This document shows, one piece after another, positions 37,021-46,069 of a DNA stretch of 54,260 nucleotides; within the stretch, counting starts at the first letter, position 1; every line of letters starts with the position of its first letter. Under the pieces are notes generated by a model. It searched no databases and was not told the DNA's origin. It worked only from the letters and a program-made list of their open reading frames with translations. Source of the DNA: Clostridium sp. (GTDB lineage Bacteria > Bacillota > Clostridia > Clostridiales > Clostridiaceae). The DNA lies in the NCBI RefSeq assembly GCF_029267215.1, contig NZ_JARIDH010000040.1:1-54260 (forward strand). Reading direction: 5' to 3'. The translations under genes and the position numbers were made by a program.

Positions 37021-37953
37021 ATGGAATTTAAACATGTTTCGGTTTTGCTTGATGAATGCATAGATGCCTTAGCAATTAAAGAAGATGGTATATATGTGGA
37101 TTGTACCTTAGGTGGTGCAGGTCATTCAAGTGAGATAGTTAAGAAGCTTTCAGAAGATGGAAGATTAATAGGATTTGATCAAGATAAAGATGCTTTAAAG
37201 GCAGCAGGAGAAAGATTAAAAGAGTACAATAACGTAACATATGTACATAGTAATTTCTATGCCATATATGACGTTTTTACAGATTTAGGAATAGATGGTG
37301 TAGATGGTATTCTTATGGATTTAGGAGTTTCTTCTTATCAGTTAGATAATGGAGAAAGAGGATTTAGTTATATGCAAGATGCTCCTTTAGATATGAGAAT
37401 GAATAGAGAAAATAGTTTCTCAGCATATGAAGTTGTAAACACATATTCAGAAGATGAGTTATTTAGAATAATAAAAGAGTACGGTGAAGAAAAATTTGCT
37501 AAAAGAATTGCAAGTTTTATAGTTAGAAACAGAGAAGAAAAAAATATTGAAACTACATTGGAGTTGGTTGAAATAATAAAGGCGGCTATTCCAGCAAAAG
37601 CAAGAAGAGAAGGACCACATCCTGCTAAGAGAACATTTCAGGCTATAAGAATAGAAGTTAACAAAGAACTTGAAATTATAAAAAGAACAATATTAGATGG
37701 TGTTAAGAAACTTAATAAAGGTGGAAGAATGGCAATAATAACTTTCCACTCTTTAGAAGATAGAATTGTAAAAAATACATTTAAAGAATTAGCAAATCCA
37801 TGCACATGTCCTAGCGAATTTCCAGTGTGTGTATGTAACAAGAAAGCAGAAGTTAAGCTTATAACTAGAAAACCAATAGAAGCTAGTAAAGAAGAATTAG
37901 AATTTAATCCAAGAAGTAGAAGTGCTAAATTAAGAATAATAGAGAAATTATAA
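37021..37953 (+). CDS. rsmH: 16S rRNA (cytosine-1402-N4)-methyltransferase RsmH
   Basis: A 310-residue RsmH (MraW), which methylates N4 of C1402 in the ribosomal P site. Family hallmarks are the N-terminal [15 protein letters not shown], the SAM-binding [26 protein letters not shown] near 100, [16 protein letters not shown] near 116, and [11 protein letters not shown] near 240. The Cys-containing [17 protein letters not shown] near 258 and the final [13 protein letters not shown] are also typical. Length is normal. It opens the division and cell-wall gene cluster, as in most Firmicutes, followed after about 90 bases by ftsL. Confidence 0.97.
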   Translation: MEFKHVSVLLDECIDALAIKEDGIYVDCTLGGAGHSSEIVKKLSEDGRLIGFDQDKDALKAAGERLKEYNNVTYVHSNFYAIYDVFTDLGIDGVDGILMDLGVSSYQLDNGERGFSYMQDAPLDMRMNRENSFSAYEVVNTYSEDELFRIIKEYGEEKFAKRIASFIVRNREEKNIETTLELVEIIKAAIPAKARREGPHPAKRTFQAIRIEVNKELEIIKRTILDGVKKLNKGGRMAIITFHSLEDRIVKNTFKELANPCTCPSEFPVCVCNKKAEVKLITRKPIEASKEELEFNPRSRSAKLRIIEKL

Positions 37954-38045
37954 TAAGGTTTTAATAAAGGCTATAATTTGTATAACAGTAAGTAGAGTTT
38001 TTAGAGTAAGGGGAATATAAATAAAATTTTGGAGAGGGATTGGAA

Positions 38046-38453
38046 ATGATAGTAAAAGAGTTTGATTACAATGGAAGTTCTGCACTTAAACCACAAAGAA
38101 AAAAGCAAACTACGCCAAGTAGAAAAAACTATGATAGAAAAATAAAAAAAATCGAACAACAAAGAAAAAGAAAACAAAGAGAAAAGAATCTAAAGAAAAA
38201 CGTAATACAAGTGGTGCTTTTAATATTAGTAGTGGGGGGAATAACTATAACTAGAGATATTAAGGTATATAAAACTCAGCAACAATTAGATTCTATAAAT
38301 AAGCAAATAAATACTGTTATAACAGAAAATGAAGCTTTAAAGGTTGAAATTTTAAAAGCTGGTTCTTTAGATAAAATAGAAGAAACTGCTAAGAATAAAT
38401 TGAAAATGATATTGCCAACTAAGGACGATATGATTAAGTTAGGGGGAAACTAG
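38046..38453 (+). CDS. ftsL: FtsL-like cell division protein
   Basis: A 135-residue bitopic membrane protein of the FtsL/DivIC type, assigned from context and layout because the family is poorly conserved. A strongly basic cytoplasmic region (about 15-55) precedes one membrane span (VIQVVLLILVVGGITI). An outer coiled coil follows (QQQLDSINKQINTVITENEA). FtsL partners with FtsB/DivIC and FtsQ/DivIB and helps activate the FtsW-PBP synthase. I start it at ATG 38046, 8 bases after GGAGAGGG, not the in-frame TTG at 38040. A terminator-like hairpin lies between it and the next gene. Confidence 0.85.
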   Translation: MIVKEFDYNGSSALKPQRKKQTTPSRKNYDRKIKKIEQQRKRKQREKNLKKNVIQVVLLILVVGGITITRDIKVYKTQQQLDSINKQINTVITENEALKVEILKAGSLDKIEETAKNKLKMILPTKDDMIKLGGN

Positions 38454-38481
38454 CTAGCTACTAGTAACAAGATATAAATTA

Positions 38482-38527
38482 GGATGCACTTTTATGTTTA
38501 TTTTAAAGGTGCATCCATAATTTTTAT
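38482..38527 (+). terminator. Hairpin with T tract inside the division cluster (ftsL-spoVD gap)
   Basis: GGATGCAC(38482-38489) pairs with GTGCATCC (38509-38516), extended by a TTT/AAA pairing, and is followed by an ATAATTTTTATT tract. It would reduce readthrough from rsmH-ftsL into the downstream genes. Confidence 0.7.
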
Positions 38528-38548
38528 TCAACTTAATATGGAGGGCTG

Positions 38549-40801
38549 ATGGTGAAGAAAAATAAGAAGAACAAAAGATTTAACTTTAACCTTAAATTTG
38601 ATTCAGGTGATTATAAACTAACTAAAAATTTAAAAGATAAAAGAATATTTCTAACTATGATTGTTGTTTGGTCATTATTAATAATTCTTGTTTTAAGATT
38701 ATCATATATAATGATTTTTAAGCATAAAGAATATGGTTCAATGGCTGAAGAACAATGGAAAAATGAAGTTAAAATAAGTGCAAAAAGAGGAGATATCTTA
38801 GATAGGAATGGAGCACAGTTAGCTGTAAGTGCTAATGTTTATAGAGTAGACTTAGATCTTAAGACAATAAGAGAAACTTATATTAAGAAAGATTTTACAG
38901 AGGATGATAAAAAAGAAAAATTAAATGAATTAGCAGAAAAATTAGCATATGCTTTAAATATGCAAAAAGAAGATGTTTATGATAAATTAAATCTAAAACT
39001 TCCATCAGGAACGCCAGCTAATTCAGCTACACTAACTAGAAAGATAGAGAAAGCTCAGGCTGATAAGGTTAAAGCTTTAAAAATAAGAGGAGTAATAGTT
39101 TCTCAAGATACTAAGAGATATTATCCAGATAATAATTTTTTAGCTCAGGTTTTAGGAAGAGTTGATTCAGATGGAAAGGGACAAGCGGGAGTAGAACTTG
39201 AATATAATTCTCAACTTTCAGGATTACCAGGTATGAGGATAGCAGAAATTGCAGGTAAAAATAGTGGGGCAATTCCATATTCAAGTTCTGAATTTGCAAA
39301 TCCTGTTGAAGGAAAAGATGTAACTTTGACAATTGATGAAACTATTCAATATTTTGCAGAAAAAGTTGCAGAAAAAGGTATAAAGGAATATAAAGCAAAA
39401 GGAATTAGTATAGTTGTTATGAATCCTCAAAATGGAGAGATTCTTGCCATGGCAGATAAACCAGATTATAATCCTAATAACCCTTATGAGGGATATGAAA
39501 AATTTCCCGGAAAGACAAAGGTTGAAAAGTTAGAAAATATGTGGAAAAATCATTCGGTTGCAGATACTTTTGAACCTGGATCTATATTTAAAATGGTTAC
39601 AGCCTCAGCAGCTGTTCAAGAGGGGATTGCTGGTAAAGATGAAACATATTTTTGTCCTGGTGGAAAACATGTGGCAGATAGATATATAAAATGTTGGAAA
39701 CCTGGAGGTCATGGAATAGAGAACTTCGACCAAATATTAGAAAATTCTTGCAATGTTGGATTCATGGATATTGGTGGAAAGCTTGGAAAAGAGAAATTAA
39801 ATGAGTATATAAACAAATTTGGTTTTGGAGAAAAAACAGGAGTTGATTTACCTGGAGAAACTAAAGGTATAATACTTCCAAATGATAAAATAGGACCGGT
39901 TGAACTTGCTACTATATCTTTTGGACAAACGGATAGTGCAAGTTCTATGCAAATGATGGCTGCTATGAATACTATAGCTAATGGTGGAACATGGATACAA
40001 CCACATGTTATGAAAAATATAAGTCATGAAACTAGTGATGGAACAAGAGTTATAGATGAAACTTTTGAGCCTAAAAAAGTTTATGATGTAATAAGTCAAA
40101 AAACAGCGAAAAGAGTATCAGAAGCCTTAGAAAGAACTGTACATTATGGTTCTCCAAAGAGAGCTTATATAAAAGGATACGGAATAGCCGGTAAAACAGG
40201 AACTGCAGAAAAGGTTAAAGCAACAGGAGGATATGGTGGTGGATATGTGGCATCATTTGCAGGATTTGCACCATATGATAATCCACAAATTTCTATGCTT
40301 ATAGTTGTTGATAATCCTCAAGGTTCATATTTTGGAGGATTGGTGGCTGCACCATTAGCTCATGATTTATTTAGTGATATATTTAATTATATTGAATTAG
40401 ATAATTCAAATATAGATAAAGATAAACAATCAGAAGTTGTTATTCCGGAAGTTAGAGGAATGAGCCTTGATAAAGCAAAAGAGGTTTTAGAGCAAAATAA
40501 CATAAAATATTCTATAGATGGTGATGGAAGTTCAGTAGTAGGCATGAATCCAAATCCAGGATATTCAATAAAAAGTGGTAGTGAAATTAAACTTTACACT
40601 AAATCTACTTCAAACTATAATAAAGATGTTATAGTACCAGATTTTAATGGATTATCAATGGAAGAATCTAAGGAACTTCTTAAAAAGATTGGATTGAAAG
40701 GAAGTTTCTCAGGAGAAGGAAATGTTGTAAAGCAAAGTATTTCTCAAGGGGATGTTGTTAAAAGTGGTGCTACAATATATTTTAATTTAGCTAAGAAATA
40801 A
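38549..40801 (+). CDS. spoVD: Division/sporulation transpeptidase (SpoVD/PBP2 family) with PASTA domains
   Basis: A 750-residue class B penicillin-binding protein that cross-links peptidoglycan at the outer face of the membrane. It has an N-terminal cytoplasmic tail, one membrane span (about 31-52) and a dimerisation domain (AKRGDILDRNGAQLAVSANV). The transpeptidase has S344-IFK, SCN near 400 and KTGT near 549. Two PASTA domains complete it (VVIPEVRGMSLDKAKEVLEQ; VIVPDFNGLSMEESKELLKK). Placement after ftsL and with ftsW downstream fits either FtsI/PBP2B or SpoVD, and the symbol is therefore tentative. The protein at 20099 is a close paralogue. The ribosome binding site GGAGGG is strong. Confidence 0.9.
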   Translation: MVKKNKKNKRFNFNLKFDSGDYKLTKNLKDKRIFLTMIVVWSLLIILVLRLSYIMIFKHKEYGSMAEEQWKNEVKISAKRGDILDRNGAQLAVSANVYRVDLDLKTIRETYIKKDFTEDDKKEKLNELAEKLAYALNMQKEDVYDKLNLKLPSGTPANSATLTRKIEKAQADKVKALKIRGVIVSQDTKRYYPDNNFLAQVLGRVDSDGKGQAGVELEYNSQLSGLPGMRIAEIAGKNSGAIPYSSSEFANPVEGKDVTLTIDETIQYFAEKVAEKGIKEYKAKGISIVVMNPQNGEILAMADKPDYNPNNPYEGYEKFPGKTKVEKLENMWKNHSVADTFEPGSIFKMVTASAAVQEGIAGKDETYFCPGGKHVADRYIKCWKPGGHGIENFDQILENSCNVGFMDIGGKLGKEKLNEYINKFGFGEKTGVDLPGETKGIILPNDKIGPVELATISFGQTDSASSMQMMAAMNTIANGGTWIQPHVMKNISHETSDGTRVIDETFEPKKVYDVISQKTAKRVSEALERTVHYGSPKRAYIKGYGIAGKTGTAEKVKATGGYGGGYVASFAGFAPYDNPQISMLIVVDNPQGSYFGGLVAAPLAHDLFSDIFNYIELDNSNIDKDKQSEVVIPEVRGMSLDKAKEVLEQNNIKYSIDGDGSSVVGMNPNPGYSIKSGSEIKLYTKSTSNYNKDVIVPDFNGLSMEESKELLKKIGLKGSFSGEGNVVKQSISQGDVVKSGATIYFNLAKK

Positions 40802-40814
40802 AAAGATTTAAATC

Positions 40815-40850
40815 ACTAGCATGTGAGTAAATTCACATGCTAGTATTTTG
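40815..40850 (+). terminator. Hairpin between spoVD and murE
   Basis: A perfect 12-bp stem (ACTAGCATGTGA and its complement) with a 6-base loop is followed by a short TATTTTG tract. It is a weak or partial terminator within the cluster. Confidence 0.65.
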
Positions 40851-40896
40851 TGAATTTAACGCTTGTTTAGTGCATAGTATTTAAGGAGTGAAAAAA

Positions 40897-42351
40897 ATGA
40901 TTCTTAAAAGTTTATTAGAAGGATTAGATTATGAACTTATAAAGGGTAATAAAGAGTTAGAAATAAAAAATATAAGATATGACAATAGAAAAGTAGATAA
41001 AGGTGATATCTTTGTTTGTGTAAAAGGATTTAAGGTTGATGGACATTCTTTTATAGGAGATGCCATAAAAAGAGGTGCTAGTGTAATAATAGTACAAGAT
41101 CATGTTAATTGTTTAGAAGATGTAACAATAATAAAAGTTCAAGATACAAGAAAAGCGTTAGCTTTAATGTCTTCAAATTATTTTGGAAATCCTAAAGATA
41201 AGCTTAAGATAATAGGTATAACAGGTACTAATGGAAAAACTACTTCTGCATTTATGATTAAGTCAATTTTAGAAAAAGCAGGTCATAAAACAGGATTAAT
41301 AGGTACTATAGCAAACTATATAGGAAATAAAAAGGTTGATGCAGTAAGAACTACACCAGAATCATATGAACTTCATGAATTATTTAAGAATATGGTTGAT
41401 GAGGGAGTTGAATTTTGTGTTATGGAAGTTTCATCTCACTCATTAGATTTAGATAGAGTTTATGGAGTTAGATTCGAGGAAGGTATATTTACTAATTTAA
41501 CTAGAGATCATCTAGATTTTCATAAAACTTTTGAAAATTATTATAATGCTAAGTTTAAGCTTTTTGAAAGAAGTAATCACAGCATAATAAACTTAGATGA
41601 TGAATATGGTGTTAATATAGTTAAAGATATTGAGAAAAGAAAGGTAGACACTAAAACTTTTACTTTCTCAGTTGAAAAAGAATCAGATTTTAAAGCTTTT
41701 GAGATTAAAAGTCACTCAAATGGTTCAGAATTTAAGGTGAGTTTAAAGAATATTGAAGAATTTTCTATAAATATTCCAGGAGAATACAATATATATAATT
41801 CATTAGGATGCATAATATGTGCATATAACTTAGGAATTCCAGTTAAAAAAATTAAAGAAGGACTAAGTGATATATTAATACCTGGTAGATGTGAGCTTGT
41901 GGCTAAAGAAAAGAATTTACCTTACAGCATAATAATAGATTATGCACATACACCTGACGGCTTAGAAAATATTTTAAGTACAGTTAAAGCCTTTACTAAA
42001 AATAGAATGATTTCTGTTTTTGGATGTGGAGGGGATAGAGATAAGGTTAAGCGTCCTCAAATGGGTGAAATAGGATGTAAGTTATCAGATGTTGCAATTA
42101 TAACTTCTGATAATCCAAGAAGTGAGGAACCTATGGATATAATAAATGACATAATAAAATCACTTAACTATGATAACTTTCAGGTTGAGGTTAATAGAAA
42201 AGATGCTATAAGAAAGGCTATTGAAATGGCTGAAGAAGGAGATGTCATTGTTATAGCAGGAAAAGGTCATGAAACATATCAAATACTAAAAGATGAAACA
42301 ATACACTTTGATGAAAGAGAAGTAGTATATGATATTTTAGAAAATAAGTAG
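40897..42351 (+). CDS. murE: UDP-N-acetylmuramoyl-tripeptide synthetase MurE
   Basis: The cytoplasmic ligase that adds the third stem-peptide residue to UDP-MurNAc-L-Ala-D-Glu. The 484-residue protein has the Mur three-domain layout: N-terminal [23 protein letters not shown] loop [14 protein letters not shown] near 108, then [12 protein letters not shown] and the C-terminal domain. The DNPR motif near 405 ([12 protein letters not shown]) is the signature of enzymes that add diaminopimelate rather than lysine. I chose ATG 40897, 8 bases after AAGGAG, since the in-frame GTG at 40888 overlaps that site. murF follows after 12 bases. Confidence 0.95.
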   Translation: MILKSLLEGLDYELIKGNKELEIKNIRYDNRKVDKGDIFVCVKGFKVDGHSFIGDAIKRGASVIIVQDHVNCLEDVTIIKVQDTRKALALMSSNYFGNPKDKLKIIGITGTNGKTTSAFMIKSILEKAGHKTGLIGTIANYIGNKKVDAVRTTPESYELHELFKNMVDEGVEFCVMEVSSHSLDLDRVYGVRFEEGIFTNLTRDHLDFHKTFENYYNAKFKLFERSNHSIINLDDEYGVNIVKDIEKRKVDTKTFTFSVEKESDFKAFEIKSHSNGSEFKVSLKNIEEFSINIPGEYNIYNSLGCIICAYNLGIPVKKIKEGLSDILIPGRCELVAKEKNLPYSIIIDYAHTPDGLENILSTVKAFTKNRMISVFGCGGDRDKVKRPQMGEIGCKLSDVAIITSDNPRSEEPMDIINDIIKSLNYDNFQVEVNRKDAIRKAIEMAEEGDVIVIAGKGHETYQILKDETIHFDEREVVYDILENK

Positions 42352-42363
42352 AGGTGTTAAGAG

Positions 42364-43725
42364 ATGCTAGAATTAAATTTACAAGAAATTGTAAAAGCTA
42401 CTACAGGAACTTTACTAAAAGAGTCTGATGTAAAAGAGATAAAAGGAGTATCAACTGATACAAGAAAAATAGATGAGGGAACTTTGTTTATTGCATTAAA
42501 AGGAGAAAATTTCAATGGAAATGATTATGTTTTAGATGCTTTCAATAAAGGAGCTAAAATTGCAATAGTTAGTGAAGTTAAATGTGATTTAGAAAAATTA
42601 AGAGAAGATGTTTCTTTAATAAAAGTTTCTGACACAGGAAGAGCCTTAATGGATTTAGCTAAGTTTTATAGAAAAAAGCTTGGATTAAAGGTTGTTGGAA
42701 TAACTGGATCTGCAGGAAAAACTTCAACTAAGGATTTAGTTGCTGCTGTTTTAAGTGATAAATATAAAGTTTTTAAAACTAAAGGAAATTTCAATAATGA
42801 AATAGGGTTACCTCTTATGATTTTGGAGTTAGATAGCACATATGATGTTGCAATCTTAGAAATGGGTATGAGAGGTCTTGGACAAATTAAGGAACTTGCA
42901 GAAATTGCATCACCTGATTTAGGTATTATAACTAATATAGGAATTTCTCATATAGAAATATTAAAGACTAGAGAAAATATATTAAAAGCAAAAATGGAAA
43001 TTGCTACTTTCTTTGATAAAAACAATACTCTTGTAGTTTGTGGAAATGATGATTTTCTGGGTGCATTACCAAAGGCTGAATATAAAATAGTAAAAACTGG
43101 GGTTTGTGAAGACTTTGAAATAGGTGCTAAAGATATAGAGCTACAAGAACTTTCATCTACTTTTAAAATATATGATGGAGAAAATGAAATTGAGTTTTCT
43201 TTAGATATGCCAGGAAAACATAATATAAGTAATCTTATGTTAGGAGTTGCCGTTGCAAAAGAATTAGGAGTTTCTTATGAAGAGATGAAAAAAGGATTAA
43301 ACAATATAGATGCAACATCAATGAGATTAGAGCTTATAAAAAAAGAAGGATTTTCAATCTTAAATGATTGCTATAATTCAAGTCCAGTAGCTGTTATGTC
43401 TGCTATTGATGTTATGAAAAACTTAGATGGAAAAAGAAGAATAGCTGTTTTAGGGACAATGAGAGAACTAGGACATAAGTCTGAAGAAGCTCATGAGGAA
43501 GTTGGTAAATGTGCAAAGGAAAATGGAATAGATAAAGTTCTTTGCTTTGGAGATTTTTCAGAGTATATTAAAAAGGGATATGGAGAAGGATGTACTGTAT
43601 ATAAAAATAAGGAATCCTTAATTAATGACTTATTAAATATGATTGAAGAAGGGGACATCATATTAGTAAAAGCTTCAAGAAGTTTAAAGTTCGAAGAAAT
43701 AACTAAGGCATTATTAGAGAAGTAA
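42364..43725 (+). CDS. murF: UDP-MurNAc-tripeptide D-alanyl-D-alanine ligase MurF
   Basis: The 453-residue ligase that adds D-Ala-D-Ala to the UDP-MurNAc-tripeptide, completing the cytoplasmic pentapeptide precursor. Visible features are GVSTDTRKIDEGTLFIALKG at the N-terminus, the ATP loop GITGSAGKTSTKDL near 115, KGNFNNEIGLPLMIL near 140, and EMGMRGLGQI near 165. The C-terminal NDCYNSSPVAVMSAIDVMKN and AVLGTMRELG complete the pattern. It lies 12 bases after murE and 49 bases before mraY on the same strand. The ordering murE-murF-mraY is the standard one. Length and motifs are normal. Confidence 0.95.
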   Translation: MLELNLQEIVKATTGTLLKESDVKEIKGVSTDTRKIDEGTLFIALKGENFNGNDYVLDAFNKGAKIAIVSEVKCDLEKLREDVSLIKVSDTGRALMDLAKFYRKKLGLKVVGITGSAGKTSTKDLVAAVLSDKYKVFKTKGNFNNEIGLPLMILELDSTYDVAILEMGMRGLGQIKELAEIASPDLGIITNIGISHIEILKTRENILKAKMEIATFFDKNNTLVVCGNDDFLGALPKAEYKIVKTGVCEDFEIGAKDIELQELSSTFKIYDGENEIEFSLDMPGKHNISNLMLGVAVAKELGVSYEEMKKGLNNIDATSMRLELIKKEGFSILNDCYNSSPVAVMSAIDVMKNLDGKRRIAVLGTMRELGHKSEEAHEEVGKCAKENGIDKVLCFGDFSEYIKKGYGEGCTVYKNKESLINDLLNMIEEGDIILVKASRSLKFEEITKALLEK

Positions 43726-43734
43726 TTGAAACTA

Positions 43735-43774
43735 AGGAGGTGAAGCTACTTAGTTTTATAGGTAGCAAAATTTT
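43735..43774 (+). promoter_or_regulatory. Distant Shine-Dalgarno of mraY with a bridging hairpin
   Basis: The only strong ribosome binding site before mraY, AGGAGG at 43735-43740, is 34 bases from the ATG at 43775, far beyond normal spacing. Between them, 43745-43752 pairs with 43759-43766 (GCTACTTA with TAGGTAGC, one G-U pair) around a 6-base loop. Folding would leave about 12 unpaired bases between the site and the start codon. No alternative in-frame start with good spacing exists. Confidence 0.6.
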
Positions 43775-44746
43775 ATGGAATTTTTAAAGACGGCAATAGA
43801 CCCTAAAATAATAATGGCAATAGTAATAAGTTTTATAATAGCATCAATATTAGGTCCTATTATAATTCCTATGTTACATAAGCTTAAATTTGGACAAAAT
43901 ATTAGAGAAGATGGACCAAAAAGTCACTTAAAAAAATCAGGAACACCAACAATAGGTGGATTAATATTTATTTTTGCAACTATTATAACAATGTTTATTA
44001 TGGTTAAAAATCCAACAGATGAGGCTATGATAGCTTTATATGCCTTTGTAGGGTTTGGATTTGTAGGATTTTTAGATGATTTACTAAAGATAATAAAAAA
44101 GAAAAATGAGGGTTTAACATCAGGTCAAAAGATGATTCTACTTTTAATAGTAGCAGGATTTTTAACTTGGTATGCTTATAAATATATAGGAACAAGTATA
44201 AATATACCATTTGCAGATTTTCAATTTGATTTAGGAATATTTTATATACCATTTGTATTATTCTATTTTGCAGGGGTAACAAATGCAGTTAACTTAACAG
44301 ATGGATTAGATGGTTTAGCAACATCAATTACAGTATTAGTAATGACATTCTTAGCAATACTTAGTTATAATTTAGGACATATGAGTTTAGCAATATTCTG
44401 TGTTGCTTTAGCAGGGGGATTACTTGCATTCTTAAGATTTAATGCATTCCCAGCCAGAGTGTTCATGGGAGATACAGGTTCTCTTGCATTGGGAGGAGCT
44501 GTAGCAATGGTGGCTTTAATATTAAAAATGCCATTAATACTAGTGTTTATAGGAATAATTTATTTAACAGAGACAGTTTCTGTTATATTACAGGTTGCTT
44601 CATTTAAGCTTACAGGAAAAAGAATTTTTAAAATGGCACCTATACACCATCATTTTGAACAATTAGGATGGAGTGAAACTAAAATAGTTTCAATATTTTC
44701 TATAATAACAGTAGTATTTTGTTTCATTGCCTTTGCTTCACTTTAG
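43775..44746 (+). CDS. mraY: Phospho-N-acetylmuramoyl-pentapeptide transferase MraY
   Basis: The membrane enzyme that makes lipid I by moving phospho-MurNAc-pentapeptide onto undecaprenyl phosphate. The 323-residue protein has about ten membrane spans. Conserved loops are [20 protein letters not shown] near 48, [12 protein letters not shown] near 95 (catalytic Asp pair), [17 protein letters not shown] near 168, [12 protein letters not shown] near 230 and the histidine motif [14 protein letters not shown] near 288. Length is normal. Its ribosome binding site is set unusually far back, with a hairpin between it and the start codon. ftsW follows after 25 bases. Confidence 0.96.
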   Translation: MEFLKTAIDPKIIMAIVISFIIASILGPIIIPMLHKLKFGQNIREDGPKSHLKKSGTPTIGGLIFIFATIITMFIMVKNPTDEAMIALYAFVGFGFVGFLDDLLKIIKKKNEGLTSGQKMILLLIVAGFLTWYAYKYIGTSINIPFADFQFDLGIFYIPFVLFYFAGVTNAVNLTDGLDGLATSITVLVMTFLAILSYNLGHMSLAIFCVALAGGLLAFLRFNAFPARVFMGDTGSLALGGAVAMVALILKMPLILVFIGIIYLTETVSVILQVASFKLTGKRIFKMAPIHHHFEQLGWSETKIVSIFSIITVVFCFIAFASL

Positions 44747-44771
44747 AAAATCCTAAGCAGGAGGTTTTAAA

Positions 44772-45899
44772 ATGCAGAGTAAAAAGACTACTACTAAAAA
44801 GAGAAAAATTAAACAATTAGACTATGGTCTTTTATATACAATAGTTATATTACTGGCTATTGGAGTAGTTATGGTTTATAGTGCAAGTTCATATTTTGCC
44901 ATGGTTAACTATGGTGATAGTATGGAATTTTTAAAAAAACAAGCTTTATTTGCTGTTTTGGGATTCATATCTATGATGTTAATATCAAGGTGTGATTATC
45001 ATAAATTAAAGAAATTAACAGGAATATTAATAGTATTCACACCTATATTATTAGTTGCAGTTAAGCTATTCCCAGCAGTAAAAGGAGCTCAGAGATGGAT
45101 AAGACTTGGACCATTGTCTTTCCAACCATCAGAGCTTGCAAAATATGCAGTGGTTATAATATTAGCTCATATGATTACAAATAAAGGTGAAAAGATTAAG
45201 GACTTTTGGAAAGGAATAGTTCCTTGTTTTATGATTGGAGGAATATTTGCAGGGCTTATACTAGCTCAGAAAAACCTTAGTATAGCCTCTGTAACTATAT
45301 TTGTTACTTTTATAATGGTTTTTGTTGCAGGAGCCAGAAAAAAATATATGTTTGGAGTAATAACTCCGCTTATGCTATTAGCAGGTTCAGGATTTGCATT
45401 TTTTGAACCATATAGAAGGGCAAGACTTATGAATTTTATAAATCCTTGGCAAGATCCAGCTGGAAATGGATATCAGCTTATACAATCTTTTTATGCCTTA
45501 GGTGCTGGTGGAATCACTGGACTTGGTATAGGTCAATCAAGACAAAAGACTTTGTATATGCCAGAACCACATAATGACTTTATATTCTCAATAATAGGTG
45601 AAGAGCTAGGTTTAATAGGTTGTACTGTTATAATAATATTATTTATTATATTTGTTTATAGAGGAATTAAGATAGCAATGAAGGCTAAGGATGAATATGG
45701 AACATTATTAGCAGTTGGTATAACTTCAATAATAGGAATACAAGCTATAATAAATATTGCAGTTGTAACTGGATCAATGCCAGTTACTGGGGTTCCTCTT
45801 CCATTTATAAGTTATGGGGGAACAGCTTTGGTATTTAACCTTATGGCTATGGGAATACTTCTAAATATATCAAGGCAAGGAAATAAAAAAGATGATTAA
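44772..45899 (+). CDS. ftsW: SEDS peptidoglycan polymerase FtsW/SpoVE
   Basis: A 375-residue SEDS-family glycosyltransferase with about ten membrane spans, which polymerises lipid II together with a class B penicillin-binding protein. Visible hallmarks are VMVYSASSYFA near residue 35, AVKGAQRWIRLGPLSFQPSE near 97-116 and NPWQDPAGNGYQLIQSFYAL near 222. Others are GITGLGIGQSRQKTLYMPEPHNDFIFSIIGEELG near 246-280 and the end motif VPLPFISYGGTALVFNLMAMG. It closes the first transcription unit of the cluster, with a terminator overlapping the stop codon. SpoVE and FtsW cannot be separated on sequence here; the spoVD-like gene four places upstream would be its partner. Confidence 0.93.
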   Translation: MQSKKTTTKKRKIKQLDYGLLYTIVILLAIGVVMVYSASSYFAMVNYGDSMEFLKKQALFAVLGFISMMLISRCDYHKLKKLTGILIVFTPILLVAVKLFPAVKGAQRWIRLGPLSFQPSELAKYAVVIILAHMITNKGEKIKDFWKGIVPCFMIGGIFAGLILAQKNLSIASVTIFVTFIMVFVAGARKKYMFGVITPLMLLAGSGFAFFEPYRRARLMNFINPWQDPAGNGYQLIQSFYALGAGGITGLGIGQSRQKTLYMPEPHNDFIFSIIGEELGLIGCTVIIILFIIFVYRGIKIAMKAKDEYGTLLAVGITSIIGIQAIINIAVVTGSMPVTGVPLPFISYGGTALVFNLMAMGILLNISRQGNKKDD

Positions 45900-45927
45900 A
45901 GGCGTTTAATACGCCTTTATTTTTTTC
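45898..45927 (+). terminator. Terminator after ftsW
   Basis: AAAGGCGT and ACGCCTTT form an 8-bp stem with a 5-base loop, followed by ATTTTTTT. It splits the cell-wall genes from the ftsQ group. Confidence 0.85.
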
Positions 45928-46069
45928 TCTATTAAAATAATATTAAATACTTTGAAGTGTTAATAAATTTAAGTAGGTTTAGTAAGATTTTCTTAAAAAA
46001 ATAATGAAAAAACTTTAGTAAAATGATATTATGGATATTGAAATGTAAAATAAAGTGTTGGGGAGTAAT

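Noticed and set aside
43740-43787. A 15-codon leader peptide (GTG start) overlapping the start of mraY
   Set aside because: Its start codon overlaps the last G of AGGAGG, leaving no spacing for ribosome initiation, so I did not list it as a gene. It is noted as an alternative in the mraY finding.
45950-45995. Words resembling the palindromic repeat (GTGTTAATAAATTTAAGTAGGTTT) before ftsQ
   Set aside because: The match is short and lacks the outer inverted repeats and inner hairpin. In such AT-rich DNA it could be chance.
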